The position numbers and the translations under genes were made by a program. From Halicephalobus mephisto (Eukaryota; Nematoda; Chromadorea; Rhabditida; Panagrolaimidae), in NCBI GenBank assembly GCA_009193035.1, contig SWDT01000038.1, positions 1 to 64,000 of the forward strand: a stretch of 64,000 nt of DNA, written 5' to 3'. The notes under the pieces are model-generated. The model searched no databases. It was not told the DNA's origin and saw nothing but the letters and a program-made list of their open reading frames with translations. This document shows, one piece after another, positions 22,459-35,100 of this stretch (positions are counted from its first letter, which is position 1; each line of letters starts with the position of its first letter).

Positions 22459-24540
22459 CTGTCTGTGGAAATTTAAAAAAGAATCGAGATTTAGAAAGAA
22501 AAGAATTCGAAATTGCAGAATATATAATATCAACTTGAAATTGATTTTAAAATTTCTTTTGTAAATTCATTTTCAATTTCATAAAAAATCAGAAATTTCT
22601 AACCAATGAGTATTACAATAGATTTTAGCTTTTGTTTCAAAACACATCCTACAGGAAATAACCTGTTTTTTCAATACATAAACTTTCTATCAAGAAAGCA
22701 TTCCAAAATTTGCCTATCACTACCATAAGATTACTCAAAGGCAGACTTAAATATGTACCTCAAAATTGGGTAATAAAACCGAAGAGAGGATTTCAGTTTG
22801 GAAATTTATAAAATAAACAAATTCCTTGTTAGTTGAATATTGAATACTCGAGATATTCCGGAGAGAAACAGCGACAGAAACAGAGGGGAAGGAACGCAAA
22901 GGGAAAAAACATAAAAGATCCCTTTGTTATCAACAAAAACACCTATTCTTCGAAAAAAATATTTGTTTCAGTCCTTTGGCTTTCCCTATTTATGGTTATC
23001 TTTCTGTCCAGTCCCCCCGAACAGTGGATATTTAACTAGCAAGGAATTTCTTCATCTTATAAACTTCCAAACTAAAATCAGCTCTTCTGTTTAAATGCCC
23101 AAGTTCAAGGTAGAAATTTGATTCCACTTTTGAGGAATCATGTGATGGAAATATCTAAATTTTGAAATACTTTCTCAACAGAAAGTTTATAATTAAAAAA
23201 TGAAAGTTTTTAAATAGGATATGTTTGGCAACAAAGGTAAGTTTGTACTATAATATCAATCAATTAGAAAATTCTTCATTTTTTATGAAATAGCGACTTT
23301 TTCACTAATATCCTAGAAAAAAGTACTTTTCTACGAAGTTGAATGATTTTGCATATTTTTCAATCTATAAATATCACAGGAAATATGAACAGCAACATCA
23401 AACTCATCTATGTAAAAATTCAAGGAGCAAAGTGTTTTTAGAAAGAAGACTACCACAACTATTTATGGAGAAATCTACCCAATATTGTCGAGTAGAAAAG
23501 ACGTCATTTAAACACGGACTCTTCCGTCGAGTTGACTTTATTCATTCTTATTGTCAGAGTTTCGTTGAATACACTGAGAAGTGGCAGATCCTGTTATTTT
23601 TGGAGGATCATGAGAACGAATAAGTTTCTCAAGCAATAATAAAACTTTTAACAATCATTCTACATACCTTTATGCTTTTCAGGACAAGATTTAGGCATAA
23701 TTAGAGTACAGTATTCAAACTTGTAGATTCTGAGTGTAAAGCTAGAGTTGATGGCTGACCTTCAAAATTCATTATTCTGAATTTCCATTAAAGAAAGTGA
23801 AACTGATTTTGTTTCTTTTTTGAATAATATGTATCTCTCAAAATCTTCAACTTTTCCGAACTAACGTCTGAAATTAATCAATCTTTATTATCAATTACGA
23901 TCGTCAATATGCTTCTCTATCGAGCTAGTTTTCCCTTGTTTTTATAAGTTACTAAAATTTATATGATCCTGACATTTGTAAATAAAGAATTTGTAAATCC
24001 GCGCTTGTAGGTGGACTAGCGAACTTCGATAGCCAGTTATGATTACATCTTTCATAAACTGTAGAACATTTACTTAACACACATGGTATTTCAAGACTGA
24101 GGGAACTATTTGACAAAAGTAATATTTTGTCTTAAAATAAATATTTAATCGTATCCAAATCTTCTCACAGAGTATTCGTGTTTCTCATTACGGAGCCAAT
24201 GAAAAAATTAGTTATCGTTTTAGGAATATATTTGGAATAATTCTGTAAGCTGCGAATTTTGTTAGACTTAGTTCCCTCTACAGTAGTAATTCTTTAAATC
24301 AGCGTCATGGATAAGAATGAAATGTAATCAACTCTGAACTCTTTCAAAAAAATGATCACTTTATAGATAAAAATAACATGATCGTCTGACATCATTGCTT
24401 CAATCATTCCATCTCAATATTGTTTCATTTACTCAATAGCATGTATTCAAACGGTATCAATTCCTTATACGGAAAGCTTGTAAGATAATTACATTGTTAG
24501 ATATTAAATTAGTATTAGCCATGAAAAATTTAAGAAAATT
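22459..24540. other. Intergenic, gene-poor
   Basis: AT-rich. A 94-codon plus frame at 23,339-23,623 has a fairly even amino-acid mix but no recognisable domain, signal peptide or upstream exon; it is listed here and not called. Nothing else was seen. Confidence 0.4.
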
Positions 24541-24558
24541 TAACAATATACTTTCGAT

Positions 24559-24723
24559 ATGGAACAACCAAATAAGCAAACAAAGTCAACGAATGCTTCG
24601 GAATTCACAAGACACGTAATGAAAGACATTATTGTCCCAGAGTACAGTATTTCGAAGGGAAGAGCAGTAAAGAGAAAGACTGTTGGAATCTCTGAAAATA
24701 CTGTAAAAGTAATTAGTTGAACA
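24559..24723 (+). CDS. Small basic ORF, 54 residues, hypothetical
   Basis: ATG to TGA at 24,559-24,723, encoding a hydrophilic Lys/Arg/Ser/Thr-rich peptide with no membrane segment. The composition is more protein-like than neighbouring random frames, but it overlaps a minus-strand frame and has no homologue I recognise. It may be an exon of a longer gene. Confidence 0.15.
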
Positions 24724-25008
24724 ATGCAACTTAACAACAATTTTTTTGAACTTCGGCGGTGAGAGTTTTAGAGGATCTATTTTGATATAAATAAAAAACA
24801 AAAATAATAATAGTCTAGATACTCCAATAAAGTCCACCACAACAAGAATCACCATCAGATCGTCACGTTTGCAGATGTCTGAAATAAAGGCTGGTTCGTA
24901 AATGAATAGGTTTAAAGATGAACTCGTGTTTGGGACGATAGATTCCATGTCTTCGAAATTACCATTCATTAGAATTATTCTATAAATGTATGTTACATTA
25001 AATACCAC
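24586..25008 (-). pseudogene. Membrane-protein fragment, minus copy of an inverted pair
   Basis: The minus frame encodes a hydrophobic segment, a short hydrophilic loop (MNGNFEDMESI), then a second hydrophobic segment (LMVILVVVDFIGVSRLLLFL) and a Lys-rich tail. The loop and first segment match the plus-strand frame at 25,246-25,497. Upstream, the matching DNA carries stops, so this copy looks decayed or intron-split. A nematode multi-pass receptor is possible, but no family signature was seen. Confidence 0.3.
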
Positions 25009-25245
25009 TATATAAGCATAGATGTAGAGGATTTTACAATAAATTAAGTCCCAGACAGTTTTAAAGATTCTATCACAAACTCCAATATAACTCTATAAAA
25101 GTCTAGCCGAGGGCTAAGTTTGCACAAACAATATTCGCCATAACTGATGCTAGAGAGTAAACTGAAGTCTCATAGGAACTTTCAGATGGGGTTTTTCTGA
25201 GGAACTTGATACACGACTTCAATCTTTGATCTAATATCAAATTTA

Positions 25246-25497
25246 ATGATTATTGTTTTTGTAGCCGTAGCACTCAGCGGGACTTTTATAGAGAGATATA
25301 TAGGAGCGTTTGATGGGTTTTTCAAGACTCTGTGGAACTCGATTTACTGTAAAATCCTTTACATTTGTATTTACATAATAGTATTTGGTATAATCTCTTT
25401 TTATACAGTAATTCTAATGAATATTGGTAGTGGAGACATGGACTCTATTGCTCTAAACATGAGCTTGTCTCTTATTGTATTTATTCGTAGACTTTGA
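25246..25497 (+). pseudogene. Membrane-protein fragment, plus copy of an inverted pair
   Basis: An 83-codon frame with two or three strongly hydrophobic stretches (IIVFVAVALSGTF; ILYICIYIIVFGIISFY) and the loop MNIGSGDMDSIALN, paralogous to the minus frame at 24.9-25.0 kb. It is truncated by a stop just before the dispersed repeat at 25,499, suggesting that repeat insertion removed the rest. Confidence 0.3.
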
Positions 25498-25498
25498 T

Positions 25499-25660
25499 AA
25501 GGATCCACGGAATCCTAATCGCTAGAGGAGAGGAGTAATTTTTCTTATTTGTTCTAGTACAGCGAGATTACGGTACAATATAAACAACCTAAACGTAGGA
25601 GAAACAGTAGAATAATCTAGGGAATAAACATAAAATAATACAAGACAAAATTAAGCAGTA
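25499..25660 (+). repeat. Dispersed repeat, second copy at 7.4-7.6 kb
   Basis: Nearly identical to the reverse complement of 7,437-7,600. It begins directly after the membrane-protein fragment and ends at the TIR element 25,661. Confidence 0.75.
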
Positions 25661-25813
25661 CACATAAAAAAGCGTAATTTTTGGCCCAGTAATAATTCCG
25701 AAATTTGACATAATAGTCATATTTTTCATAAATATTTGATTTTTGTGAAGAAAATTAAAAAATAATAGTGATGATTTTCATTTGTTATTGGGTCAAAAGT
25801 TACGCTTTTTGTG
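25661..25813. mobile_element. 153-bp TIR element with TA flanks
   Basis: Ends CACATAAAAAAGCGTAATTT and, reverse-complemented, CACAAAAAGCGTAACTTTTG, with TA immediately outside both ends (25,659-25,660 and 25,814-25,815). This is typical of non-autonomous Tc1/mariner-type elements. It is the shortest clean member of a family also at 7.3, 40.6 and 43.6 kb. Confidence 0.75.
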
Positions 25814-26223
25814 TACTGGTAATTTCTGTTACGTAGTAGTGGGGGATTTGGTGGCTTTGTAAATACTGAAGTCAGAACTTCAATTAACTCATCTTCAAGG
25901 ACAAACGGACTTCTGTGGCCTTCAGGAGATATCACATCGAAACCAGATTCGCATTTCGGAACACTCAGTTTCTGCAGAAATTCAAAAATAAAAAAATCAC
26001 TATTTTAAAAATTAACTTTTATATGAAATTATTTTTTTAGGAATTTCCTAAAAATACTAAAATTTAAGTAAAAGATTATTAAATTTTTTTCTCAACTTTG
26101 ACGAAAATTCGAAAATCTCGAACAATTTTATATTAATTTCTGTGTAATTGTAATTTTTATTTTTAAAAACCAAAGTGCTCAGAGTAAATTGTTTTTTAAG
26201 TTTTCTAGACATGAATATTTATA

Positions 26224-26434
26224 CAGTGGAATCTCGATAAAAGGCACCCCAGGCTATAAGGCACGATTTTAAGAAATTTTAGTCATATTCGACCCTCGAT
26301 ATAAGACACCCCATGATTTAAGGCACGATTTTAAGCAATTTTAGCCATATTCGACTCTCGATAAAAGGCACCCCCATGATATAAGGCACGATTTGTCCGG
26401 TCCCTTGAGGGTGCCTTATATCGAGATTCCACTG
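26224..26434. mobile_element. 211-bp pogo/Tigger-like MITE with TA flanks
   Basis: The ends are CAGTGGAATCTCGATAAAAG and its near-perfect inverse (CTTATATCGAGATTCCACTG), bounded by TA at 26,222-26,223 and 26,435-26,436. CAGT...CTCGATAT-type termini are typical of pogo/Tigger MITEs. The interior is three ~70-bp repeats of the terminal sequence itself (CTCGATA...AAGGCACCCC). No coding capacity. Confidence 0.85.
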
Positions 26435-26644
26435 TATTTTGATGATGAATCTGCATTGAAATTTGGTCAAGAATGTGATAAAATTAGCTTGAAGAGAAAT
26501 AAAAATAAAAACGTCATGAAGTAACTTGTGATTATCGGAAGAAAAAAGATTGCTCAGATTACGTCAGTCAATTATCAGTACTTCCATAAGAAATGAGATG
26601 ATCAGTCAGGAGCGACGTCTCATCGCTTCGTAGCAGTAGTTCTT

Positions 26645-29600
26645 ATGGTTGAAGAATCAACGGCTAATTCTCTCATTAAAAACAAGGTAAAATTACGGTC
26701 AATATTAATTTTATTAAAAATAAAAAATTTAATTTAAATAAAAAAGTAATTTAAATAAAAATTTAATCAAAAATAAAAAATTTAAATTAAAAAAAAGTAA
26801 TTTAAATATTAATTTAGTCAAAAATAAAAAAAAGTAATTTAAATATTAATTTTATTTAAATTTAAAAAAAGTAATTTAAATATTAATTTTATTAAAAATA
26901 AAAAATTTAAATTAAATAAAAAAGTATAAAAATTTTAAGAATTTCATTTAATTTAAAAAAGTATAAAAATTTTAGGAATTTAATTTAATTTAAGTAAAAA
27001 GTTTAAAAAATTAATTTAATTTGATTTAAAAAAGTATAAAAATTTCAGAAATTTAATTTAAAAGGTTTAAAAAATTAATTTAATTTGATTAAAATAATAA
27101 TTATATATTTGAATGTTTTAGGTTAAACATCCTACTACTTGTCTTGATGTCGGTAAATCCATAATCGAGAATGAAGAAGACGAATCTGAAGTCCTTACGA
27201 ACGTCTTCGTTCACGTCTATGATGTTGAAGCTCGAGAATTCACTTCTTACACGACTTTCCATGGAATGGTAGTGTTGATTTTATATCAAAATTGATTTTT
27301 AAAAAATTGCAAAATTTTTCGAATTTCTGCAAAAATGAAAAATTTTTAAATTTTTAAAATTAATAATTTTTCCTACTTAAAGTGCAGAATTTTAGAAAAT
27401 TTTTAACAAAATAATTTCGTATAAAAGTTGATTTTTGAATTTCTAAAATAATGATTTTATCGAAATTGAGAAAAAAAAATAAAAAATGGAATAAATTTTT
27501 AAAGTAAATTTCGAAATTGTTAAAATTTTACAACAATATAGTTTTTGTAATTTCTAAAATAATAATTTTTTTAATTTTAAAAAAATATGATTTTTTTAAT
27601 TTTTATCGAAATTGAGAGAGAATCGTAAAAATGAAAAAATTTAATGATTTTTTACCTAAATTTTGGATTTTTCAAGAAATTCTAAAACTTTCTAACGAAA
27701 TAATTTCATATAAAAGTTAATTTTTATAATTATGAATTTTATTTTCAGATTAGAATATTCAATTCTCAAAACTGGACTTCTTTGATATATTGGAGTTTCG
27801 TCGTTCTGATGTGTCTTACTTTTTACTACTTTTATGTAAGATTATTTTTTTATTTTCAATATTATTTAATTTTTAATTTTTATATTTTTGATTTTTTAAA
27901 ATTTAAAAAAAAATTTCATATTACTTTTCAGATTTTTGATTTTATTTAATTTTAAAATTTTTTATATTATTCAATTTTATTTATTTTTTATATTTTTTTC
28001 AGACTTTTGATATTATTTATCGATATACTTTGAAACCTAGTTATCAAAAAATTGATTACGTCACGCATAACGAAGACGAATTTGTCTACCCAGAACTCGT
28101 TGTCTGCCCAGTAAATCCGTATTCCCGAACTGCTTTAGATCGTAAGTTTTATCTTAATCGTAAAATTTAGAATATATGTACAATAATCCGGCGATATTGT
28201 AATTTTCAGATTTTTATAATTTCATATATAATCCTGAACTCCCTCAGGCGGATAAAGGACTATATACCCTGACGTAGAAGATTTTAGATTTCTTTAGGAA
28301 GAATTTATTTCTTAAAAAATTGATTACGAAATCGTATAAGATAACAAAAAATCGAAGTTTTTAGGATTACTGTAATTCAAAATACTTCGAAATTTTTGTA
28401 AAAAATGTTTATTTTTAATTTTTTTTTTCATATATTTTTACGAAATACCCATCACAAAAAATCGAAATTTTTAGGCTTACTGTGATTTCTAAAAACTGAA
28501 AATTTTGTAAAAAATTATTTTTTATTTTTACGATAATAGAAATTTCAGAATATTTAAATGAATCTAATTACGATGTTTCAAGTAATTTCTTTGATCTCAA
28601 TCTCCGTCCTGGCCGCTGGCAATTGTCGGATTTTAACAATCGAACAGGAGCGAATTTTTCCATTTCGAAAATAGATCAATTACAAAAAAAATTAACTAAA
28701 AATTGTTACGAAATCGTTGGAAGAACAGTAATCAACGAAAATACCGTAAATCTTTGTGAAAATTCTGAATTCGTCAACATTGGACACGGATATTGTTTAT
28801 TTTTTGATTTAAGAAAGAGGAAAGAAATTTATGAATCTGTGACTATTGGATTCAAAAATCAAGATCCTGATGGATATAGGATCTTCATAGAACCTCATGG
28901 AACTCATCCTTTGACTTTTTCAAACGTGGTTCATCTGATGCCGAACACAAGGATCTCCGTCCACACGAAATTACGAAATGTGCGCATATGTGAGCAGTTA
29001 TCCAGATTGGATTAGCATCAGAGCCGTCGATTTTTGGGATCTTCAATTTTGGAACTCGAACTGTTAACTTCGAGATCGAAAATTGAAAACTTCGAAATCG
29101 ATGTGAACTGTTAACTTCGAAATTCAAAAAGTCCAAAATTTAAAATTTAAATTCAATTGTTAACTTCGAAATTCCGAAGATTTCGAAATTGAAAATTTAG
29201 GAATTAAAATTCGACATGAATTGTTAATTTAAAAATTCCTAAATTTCAAGAATTTCGAAATCGATGTGAACTGTTAACTTCGAAATTCAAAAAGTCCAAA
29301 ATTTAAAATTTAAAATTAAAAAATTGAAATTCAATTGTTAACTTCGAAATCCAAAAATTCGAATTCAAAAACTGAAAATTTCGAAATCGATCTCAACTGT
29401 CAATTTTGAAAAGTTCATTTTTGAAAATCCAAAAATCAAAGATTTCGGAAAATCTACAGTTCTGACCAGAATTTTAAAAATCTAGTTTTATTATATAAAT
29501 AATAAATGAATTTCAGAATACCTTTTTGTCGAAAACGAAAGGCGGAAATTGCATTCAGAATTGGGATGGCATACCCTTAGGCAATCACCTGCACGATACC

Positions 29601-30709
29601 GTAGGCTATTCGATGAAGACTTGCGAACTTGTCAGAGCTGCTCATTTGTCTTTGAAAACGAAAAATTGCATTCCATTTTCTTTGAAAAAATTATTTCGAA
29701 AAAAATTTCCGATTTGCGATGACGTCATTGAGGTCCCTGGATTTCTGGAATCTTACGAAATTTCATCTTTTACATGTTATCCTGAATGTGAAAAACAAGA
29801 ATTACTATTTACCAGAATAAGTACTCGTCATATGAACGATATTTCTGGAATCAGGTTACGGTAGTTTGATTTTATTTATTTAATTTCGAAATTTTCAGAA
29901 ATATTTCAATAATAAAAATTTCGTTCGACAAACATACGAAATTAATCCGGTCTCAATCCCGACTGCTGCATCTGGTGGACATCCTGGCTAAGCTTGGAGG
30001 AAATACTTCTTTGTTCTGCGGATTCAGCTGTGTGACTTTGATGGAGACTTTTATTTTTCTCTTCAAATCCATCGTCCACTTGGCTCATTACGGTACTGTC
30101 GGTCCTGTCGAAGACGAAAAAACATCCAAAAAAGAAATTTCAAATTTAATTCCGATTGAAGTTTCTTTAGATTCCAAAAATGACAATATTGAAAATTGCA
30201 ATCAGAAAAAAGACGGTCAATCTCGGTCCTTGCCATCCACCCCTGTCAATTCTGATGTGCCTTTTTCGTTTCCGAAGAAAAATTCTCTTCCGACAAGCCA
30301 ATATCGACTTCTGCAGCCGAAATTCTCGATTATCGATACCATTTCCGAAAAAGACGAATTCGAAGTTCCAAAAACACCGATTAATTCTAGTCCTCGGTCT
30401 TCAGTTTCTGACAAAATGCCCTGGGAAAGACGAATGAGGCCGAATCTGAGAAGATTAAGGACGAGGGATCGCTTCAGGGATTCTATAAATTCAATGACAT
30501 TCGACACCAGATACAGAGTGAACGAACCATTCGTGGGATTCCAAACTAGTATAGATCAAAGCGGTTTCCAAGGCCCTCTTCAACAAAGTGCCCCGAGGGC
30601 ATCCCTGATTTCGACCGAACAGGGCTCCGTCGGCAGCGGTCTTCGCAGATTGAACTCGACAAAACGAAAGTCGTTATATCGTTATAATTCTGGTCTTGGA
30701 GATTTTTAA
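26645..30709 (+). CDS. DEG/ENaC-family cation channel subunit
   Basis: Predicted amiloride-sensitive-type Na+ channel subunit of the plasma membrane. Exons: 26,645-26,686; 27,122-27,268; 27,749-27,835; 28,003-28,141; from 28,210; 28,549-28,979; 29,517-29,854; and 29,899-30,709. TTTTCAG-type acceptors precede most. Hallmarks: the N-terminal HG gating pair (TTFHGM); first membrane span (SLIYWSFVVLMCLTYFYFY); post-TM1 VYPELVVCPVNPYS; extracellular Cys-rich segment ending SSFTCYPECEKQ; and pore/TM2 GGNTSLFCGFSCVTLMETFI with the G-x-S filter. The usual GLF reads SLF here. The C-terminal tail is long (~190 residues) and Ser/Arg-rich. Problem spots: exon five ends in a different phase from the next exon (a small exon or error near 28.27-28.54 kb), and the 28,979 donor (GTGCGC) is weak. 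Channel assignment is firm; the orthologue is not known. Confidence 0.88.
26690..27110. repeat. Low-complexity TTTAATTTAAA intronic repeat
   Basis: The first DEG/ENaC intron is almost wholly a variant repeat of TTAATTTTATTAAAAATAAA and AAAAAGTAATTTAAA blocks, 30-60 bp per unit. It appears to be simple intron expansion. Confidence 0.6.
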
Positions 30710-30804
30710 TAAAACTAATTCCTTAATTACTGTATTGCGAAATTGATTCGACATATGTATTTAAAAAATCTAAATTTTCTTATTTTAAAAAATTGAAGAA
30801 CTCG

Positions 30805-31140
30805 GCTTCGGTAGTACAGTAGTAGTATACGTGACTGCAAAGTTCGAGATTCGGGTTCGATTCCCGACCGAAGACTTCAGATCCAGGCCTTGCCAGCCGC
30901 AATCTGACTACAAACGGCCAAGACGCACTCATCAAAGAAAAAAACAAGGTCAGAAGGACCGAAAAGATGATCCTAGTAAGAGGAGGAATTTCTTGAAGAT
31001 GATTCTAGTAAGAGAAGAATTTCTTGAAGATGATCAGAAAGGCTGAGATGCACGAACAATAGAGGAGTCCAAGTCTGAGTATATTATGTTGTAAATCCTA
31101 TATTGTAATTGCTTTGAAAACGTTCGATAAAAAGAAAGAA
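30805..31140 (+). mobile_element. Candidate tRNA-derived SINE
   Basis: Head 30,805-30,875 has a tRNA form: acceptor arms pair at 6 of 7 positions, the D-stem GTAC/GTAT pairs, and the T-arm TCGGG/CCCGA pairs around TTCGATT. An A box (TAGTACAGTAG, 30,812) and a B box (GGTTCGATTCC, 30,854) both fit pol III consensus. The anticodon stem is poorly paired; the loop CTGCAAA would read GCA (Cys). The body follows without a break: two ~33-bp direct repeats (TCTAGTAAGAGAAGAATTTC) and a T/A-rich tail. A tRNA-like head with intact pol III boxes joined to an unrelated body is the SINE architecture. No second copy is in this window, so a decayed tRNA gene is the alternative. Confidence 0.5.
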
Positions 31141-31504
31141 GAATTCGTCCAAGTATAAATGTCAAAAAAAATTATGTGACATTTACGCTCCAATTTTACG
31201 ATTAAAATTGATCAAAAAATACCTAAAATAATCAAATTAGTGAATACTGGATTTGAAATCAGAATCAATAATCTACTCTTAGAATTTTGGATTCTGAAGA
31301 CTAGTCCTCGATTCTAAAGTTTTTTAAATATTTTTAAAACTGAACAAAAATATTTAAAATAACTTAATCGAATTCGTAAATTCTGAATCTGAAGTCAGAA
31401 TTCTAAAGTCATGTTTTAACGAGAAAATTTTAAATTCCGATCTCGAACTCCGATGCTTGACTTTGAAGTCGAACTTTAACTTCGAATTTTGATTGTCAAC
31501 TTTG

Positions 31505-31700
31505 AAGTCGAATTAGTTCAAAATTAATTATAATTAAAATTGTTAAAATTTTGAGTTAATTCGAAATTAATTAGAATTAAAATTGTTAAAATTTCGAATT
31601 AGTTCGAAATTTATTAGAATTAAAATTGTTAAAACTTCGAGTTAGTTCGAAATTAATTAGAATTAAAATTGTTCGATTTTCGAATTAGTTCGAAATCGGC
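31505..31700. repeat. Short tandem repeat, ~60-bp period
   Basis: Three to four copies of a unit containing GAAATTAATTAGAATTAAAA and GTTAAAATTTCGAGTTAGTT. Intergenic, no coding content. The rest of 30,710-32,139 outside the SINE shows nothing recognisable. Confidence 0.6.
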
Positions 31701-32139
31701 AGTTTTGATGTCAACGATGATATTTGTAGACAGAAATAAGAAAAATGATGTAATTGATAATTAACTTTTTTCAATTTACAGTAGACTACTCAATTGATGT
31801 ACAGGAACTTTCGCTGCAGGACCGCGTTTTGTGGATTTGTTGGATTTTAACTGATCAGACAGATTAATTTTATTTTTTGCGATCCGTTTCCAAATAGAAC
31901 AATGATGAATCATCTGGTTAAATTTTAAAATACAATTGAAATTCTAGTTCAGTCTGCTTTCGAGTGATTCTAATTTTCCGTCGACTATAACCGTGGTGAT
32001 TCTGCAGACGTGACACCGTAAAGCACCGAGGTTCAGAAAGGAAAAACACTGTCATTCTACAGTATGTACAAAATTCAAAAAACACGTATATAACTTGGAC
32101 CAGGGACCCGTTGATTTGTCACGTAAGATAATCGTCGAT

Positions 32140-35100
32140 TTAGAGCGAATGGGACCAGTGATGAGGTCGAATATTTGCATAATAACGAAGAAGAAAATTT
32201 CTAACTTGTCGACGACTGAAGTGACCGCCAGAATGACAAGTCGGACAGAGGAACAACGGAGGAAACTGGTACTTGATGAACTGGGGGTCTTCTGTCACGT
32301 CCCCGTGGAGTCTGTTGTTGACGATGTTGTGGGCTCTCCAGAGGTACATGATCATGTCGTGGCTGTGACGGACCCGACGATCGTTCATCGGAAAGAGTAC
32401 TGTAGTCATGTGCATGAAGTGCTGAGCGCAATGTCGGCATCCGAAGAACGAGCTGACCCAGCCTTGGATCGCTTTCAGAGGTTTTAAAGGATTAATTTTT
32501 TTACCTAAAATTAAAATTAAATTTTTATATAAATAAAATTTATACTTTTAATAGTGTCCATATAAGTGTGGACAGTCAAAGTGTGGAAAGTGGTCCAAAG
32601 ACCACAAGTGTATCCACGGTACTCCGGAGAACTGCCTGCACAGTGCTGCCAACTGGCGTTCACGGGGAACGGATGACCGTATACTCTCTGAATTTCGAAA
32701 TTTTATTACTGTAATAAAATTTTCCTAACCTCAATACTTTCGAATTGATTTTGCCAATCCTTCGCTGACACAATTCCTGATTTCTGATCCAAAAATTGCT
32801 TCATATGAGCAAAAACCATTCTTGCTCGTTCACTCTTTTTCAAAATCTAAAAATAGATATAAAATAATACTATCATAAAATCAGTGCTGAGATCTATAAA
32901 AAGTCAACATCAAAATCAAAGTTAAAATCGAAATCAAATCTGCACTTTGCTTGCAACATTGGACAGATGAGTTAATATTTATGTTTAAATTTACGAAAAT
33001 TACATAATTGAAGTAAAATTCGCACTTTGCACGCAATATTGAAGCAGATCGATCGATATCGAAATCAAATCTGCACTTTGCTTGCAACATTGGACAGATG
33101 AGTTAATATTTATGTTTAAATTTACGAAAATTACATAATCAAAGCAAATTCGCACTTTGCACGCAATATTGAAGCAGATCGATCGGTATCGAAATTAATT
33201 TTGCACTTTGCTTGCAACATTCTTGCAACTCGATCATTTTTTATGAATATATCTAAATTTTAAAAATCTGCAGTTTGCTTGCAATATTCAAAAAGACGAA
33301 TTAATATTTCTGTTTAAATTTACGAAAACTATTAAATCGAAGCAAATTTGTACTTTGCACGCAATATTCAAACAATTTCGTCTAATTTTTACATGAAAAT
33401 TCAATTTAATTTTGATTTTGATATCGACTTTTTTATAAATTTCAACACAGATTTTGATTTTGAAATTTTCGTAAATAAAATTATAAACATGCCAACTGAG
33501 CTGCCCAAATGTTTCGAGCAAACTGCAGATTTGATTTCGGTCTAGGAAGTTTTATAAAATTCAGATTTTTAGGATTTTTAAAAATTTAAAAATTTCGAAA
33601 AATTATATACCAATTTTCGTTTAATTGTAAACTTTGTAAATTTAAAAATATGAAAATTAACAAACCGAAGAAGTGGATTGTCTGGCTAGTCTTCGTTTGT
33701 TTCCGACAGTTGCAAAAGTTAAAGATGGAAAATGCTAAAAATTAATAGTTATATAATTTTTAATTTTGTAATAACTTACATCAGCTAATAAAGAAACGAA
33801 ATTATAAAGATTCGTGAAATTGTGTCCTTCGATTCGATCGTTGGCCCGAACGATTTCGTCATGGAGTGCGGAATGTACAGCTTTCAGCATGTCCGTTTCC
33901 GAAGCGAAGTACATCCCGGCACATCGTTCGGGATCTCTCTCACAGTCGATAACGTTGATCCTGCGAGTAGTGGTAACAACAGGGGCCTGGGTGACCAGCT
34001 GTCCGGGTTGGGCTCGATTAAGGACTTCTTGGAGGGTAGATTGTAAGTATCTGTAAAAAATTAATTTTTATATTTTTTAAAATTTTGTTTTTCTTACGGT
34101 CCCATGAATATCGCTTGTTGATCCCCTCTTCTGAACATGGCGACATATGGAAAACTCGAAATTTGAAGCATTTGGACGAGAGGGGTCGAGGACAGTGCTC
34201 TTCGTCCTCCTACGATCGCTCGATACGGGAAGATGTTGAGGATAAACTAAACATCACAGACCACGTGAAATATCCACTTGAAAAAGTACAATAAATAAAC
34301 ATACCTCAGCCCCTGCACCGTCAAATTGCTCGAAAATTATGACTAAGTAATTTGCAGAGGCAGGAACACTGGTCCAAAGGTCTTCATATCGAGTTTGACT
34401 AAAAAGTTCAATTTTAATTTTAATTTTAATTTTGAAATTTAATTTGATTTAATTTTAGTTTTCAAATTTAGTCTTAATTTTAATTTTAAAATTAAAATTT
34501 AATTTTTAGTTTTGAAATTTAATTTTATTTTAGTTTTGAAATTTAATTTTAATTTTAGTTTTAATTTTAGTTTTGAAATTTAAAATTAACCTGTTAACAT
34601 CGAGATAATGGAAGTTTGGCCAATCAGGATAAGGCATCCTACTGTATTCGTTGATGATTTTGTTGGACAATTGGTCTCGTAAATTAACACCAGAATGAGC
34701 TGCTTCCAACAGGATTCCATCACCGTAACCACTTGTGTGTCGAGGGAAGTACTAAAAATATATCATACTATTTTAAAAATTAAAATAAATATAATTGTGA
34801 AATTGTCTTGATGTTAATTTTCATAAACTAAATTAAAAATTTTTTTGCATCAGGATTTTGGATTTATTTTTTCCGAATTCGAAATTTCCACATCTGGGCC
34901 ACGTGGGGTACATAACCTTCTGTTCACTTTCGAGGGTTAATGTTTATATATTGATAAAAACAAGAATTAAATGGCTTTAAATAATTTTGTATGAATGTTG
35001 AAGACATCTTGAGAGAGCGGGCTTCTATCACGAAGATCCCTGAGAAACTCAGTAGCCAATTCACATTATATTCTTTGTATGACAAAAGCCTTTTGATACA

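Noticed and set aside
1..25500. First 25 kb as contamination from another organism
   Set aside because: The TIR element family and flanking repeat at 7.3 kb recur at 25.6, 40.6 and 43.6 kb beside clear nematode-type genes, so one genome is more likely.
30805..30875. Functional tRNA-Cys gene
   Set aside because: The anticodon stem is mostly unpaired and the sequence continues into a repeat-bearing body; SINE head or pseudogene fits better.
32095..32487. 130-codon plus frame as a gene
   Set aside because: It lies antisense to the last QSOX exon, whose Erv-domain motifs are unmistakable on the minus strand.
33814..34056. Two overlapping plus frames of 74-80 codons
   Set aside because: Antisense to QSOX exon 6, which is phase-matched with its neighbours.
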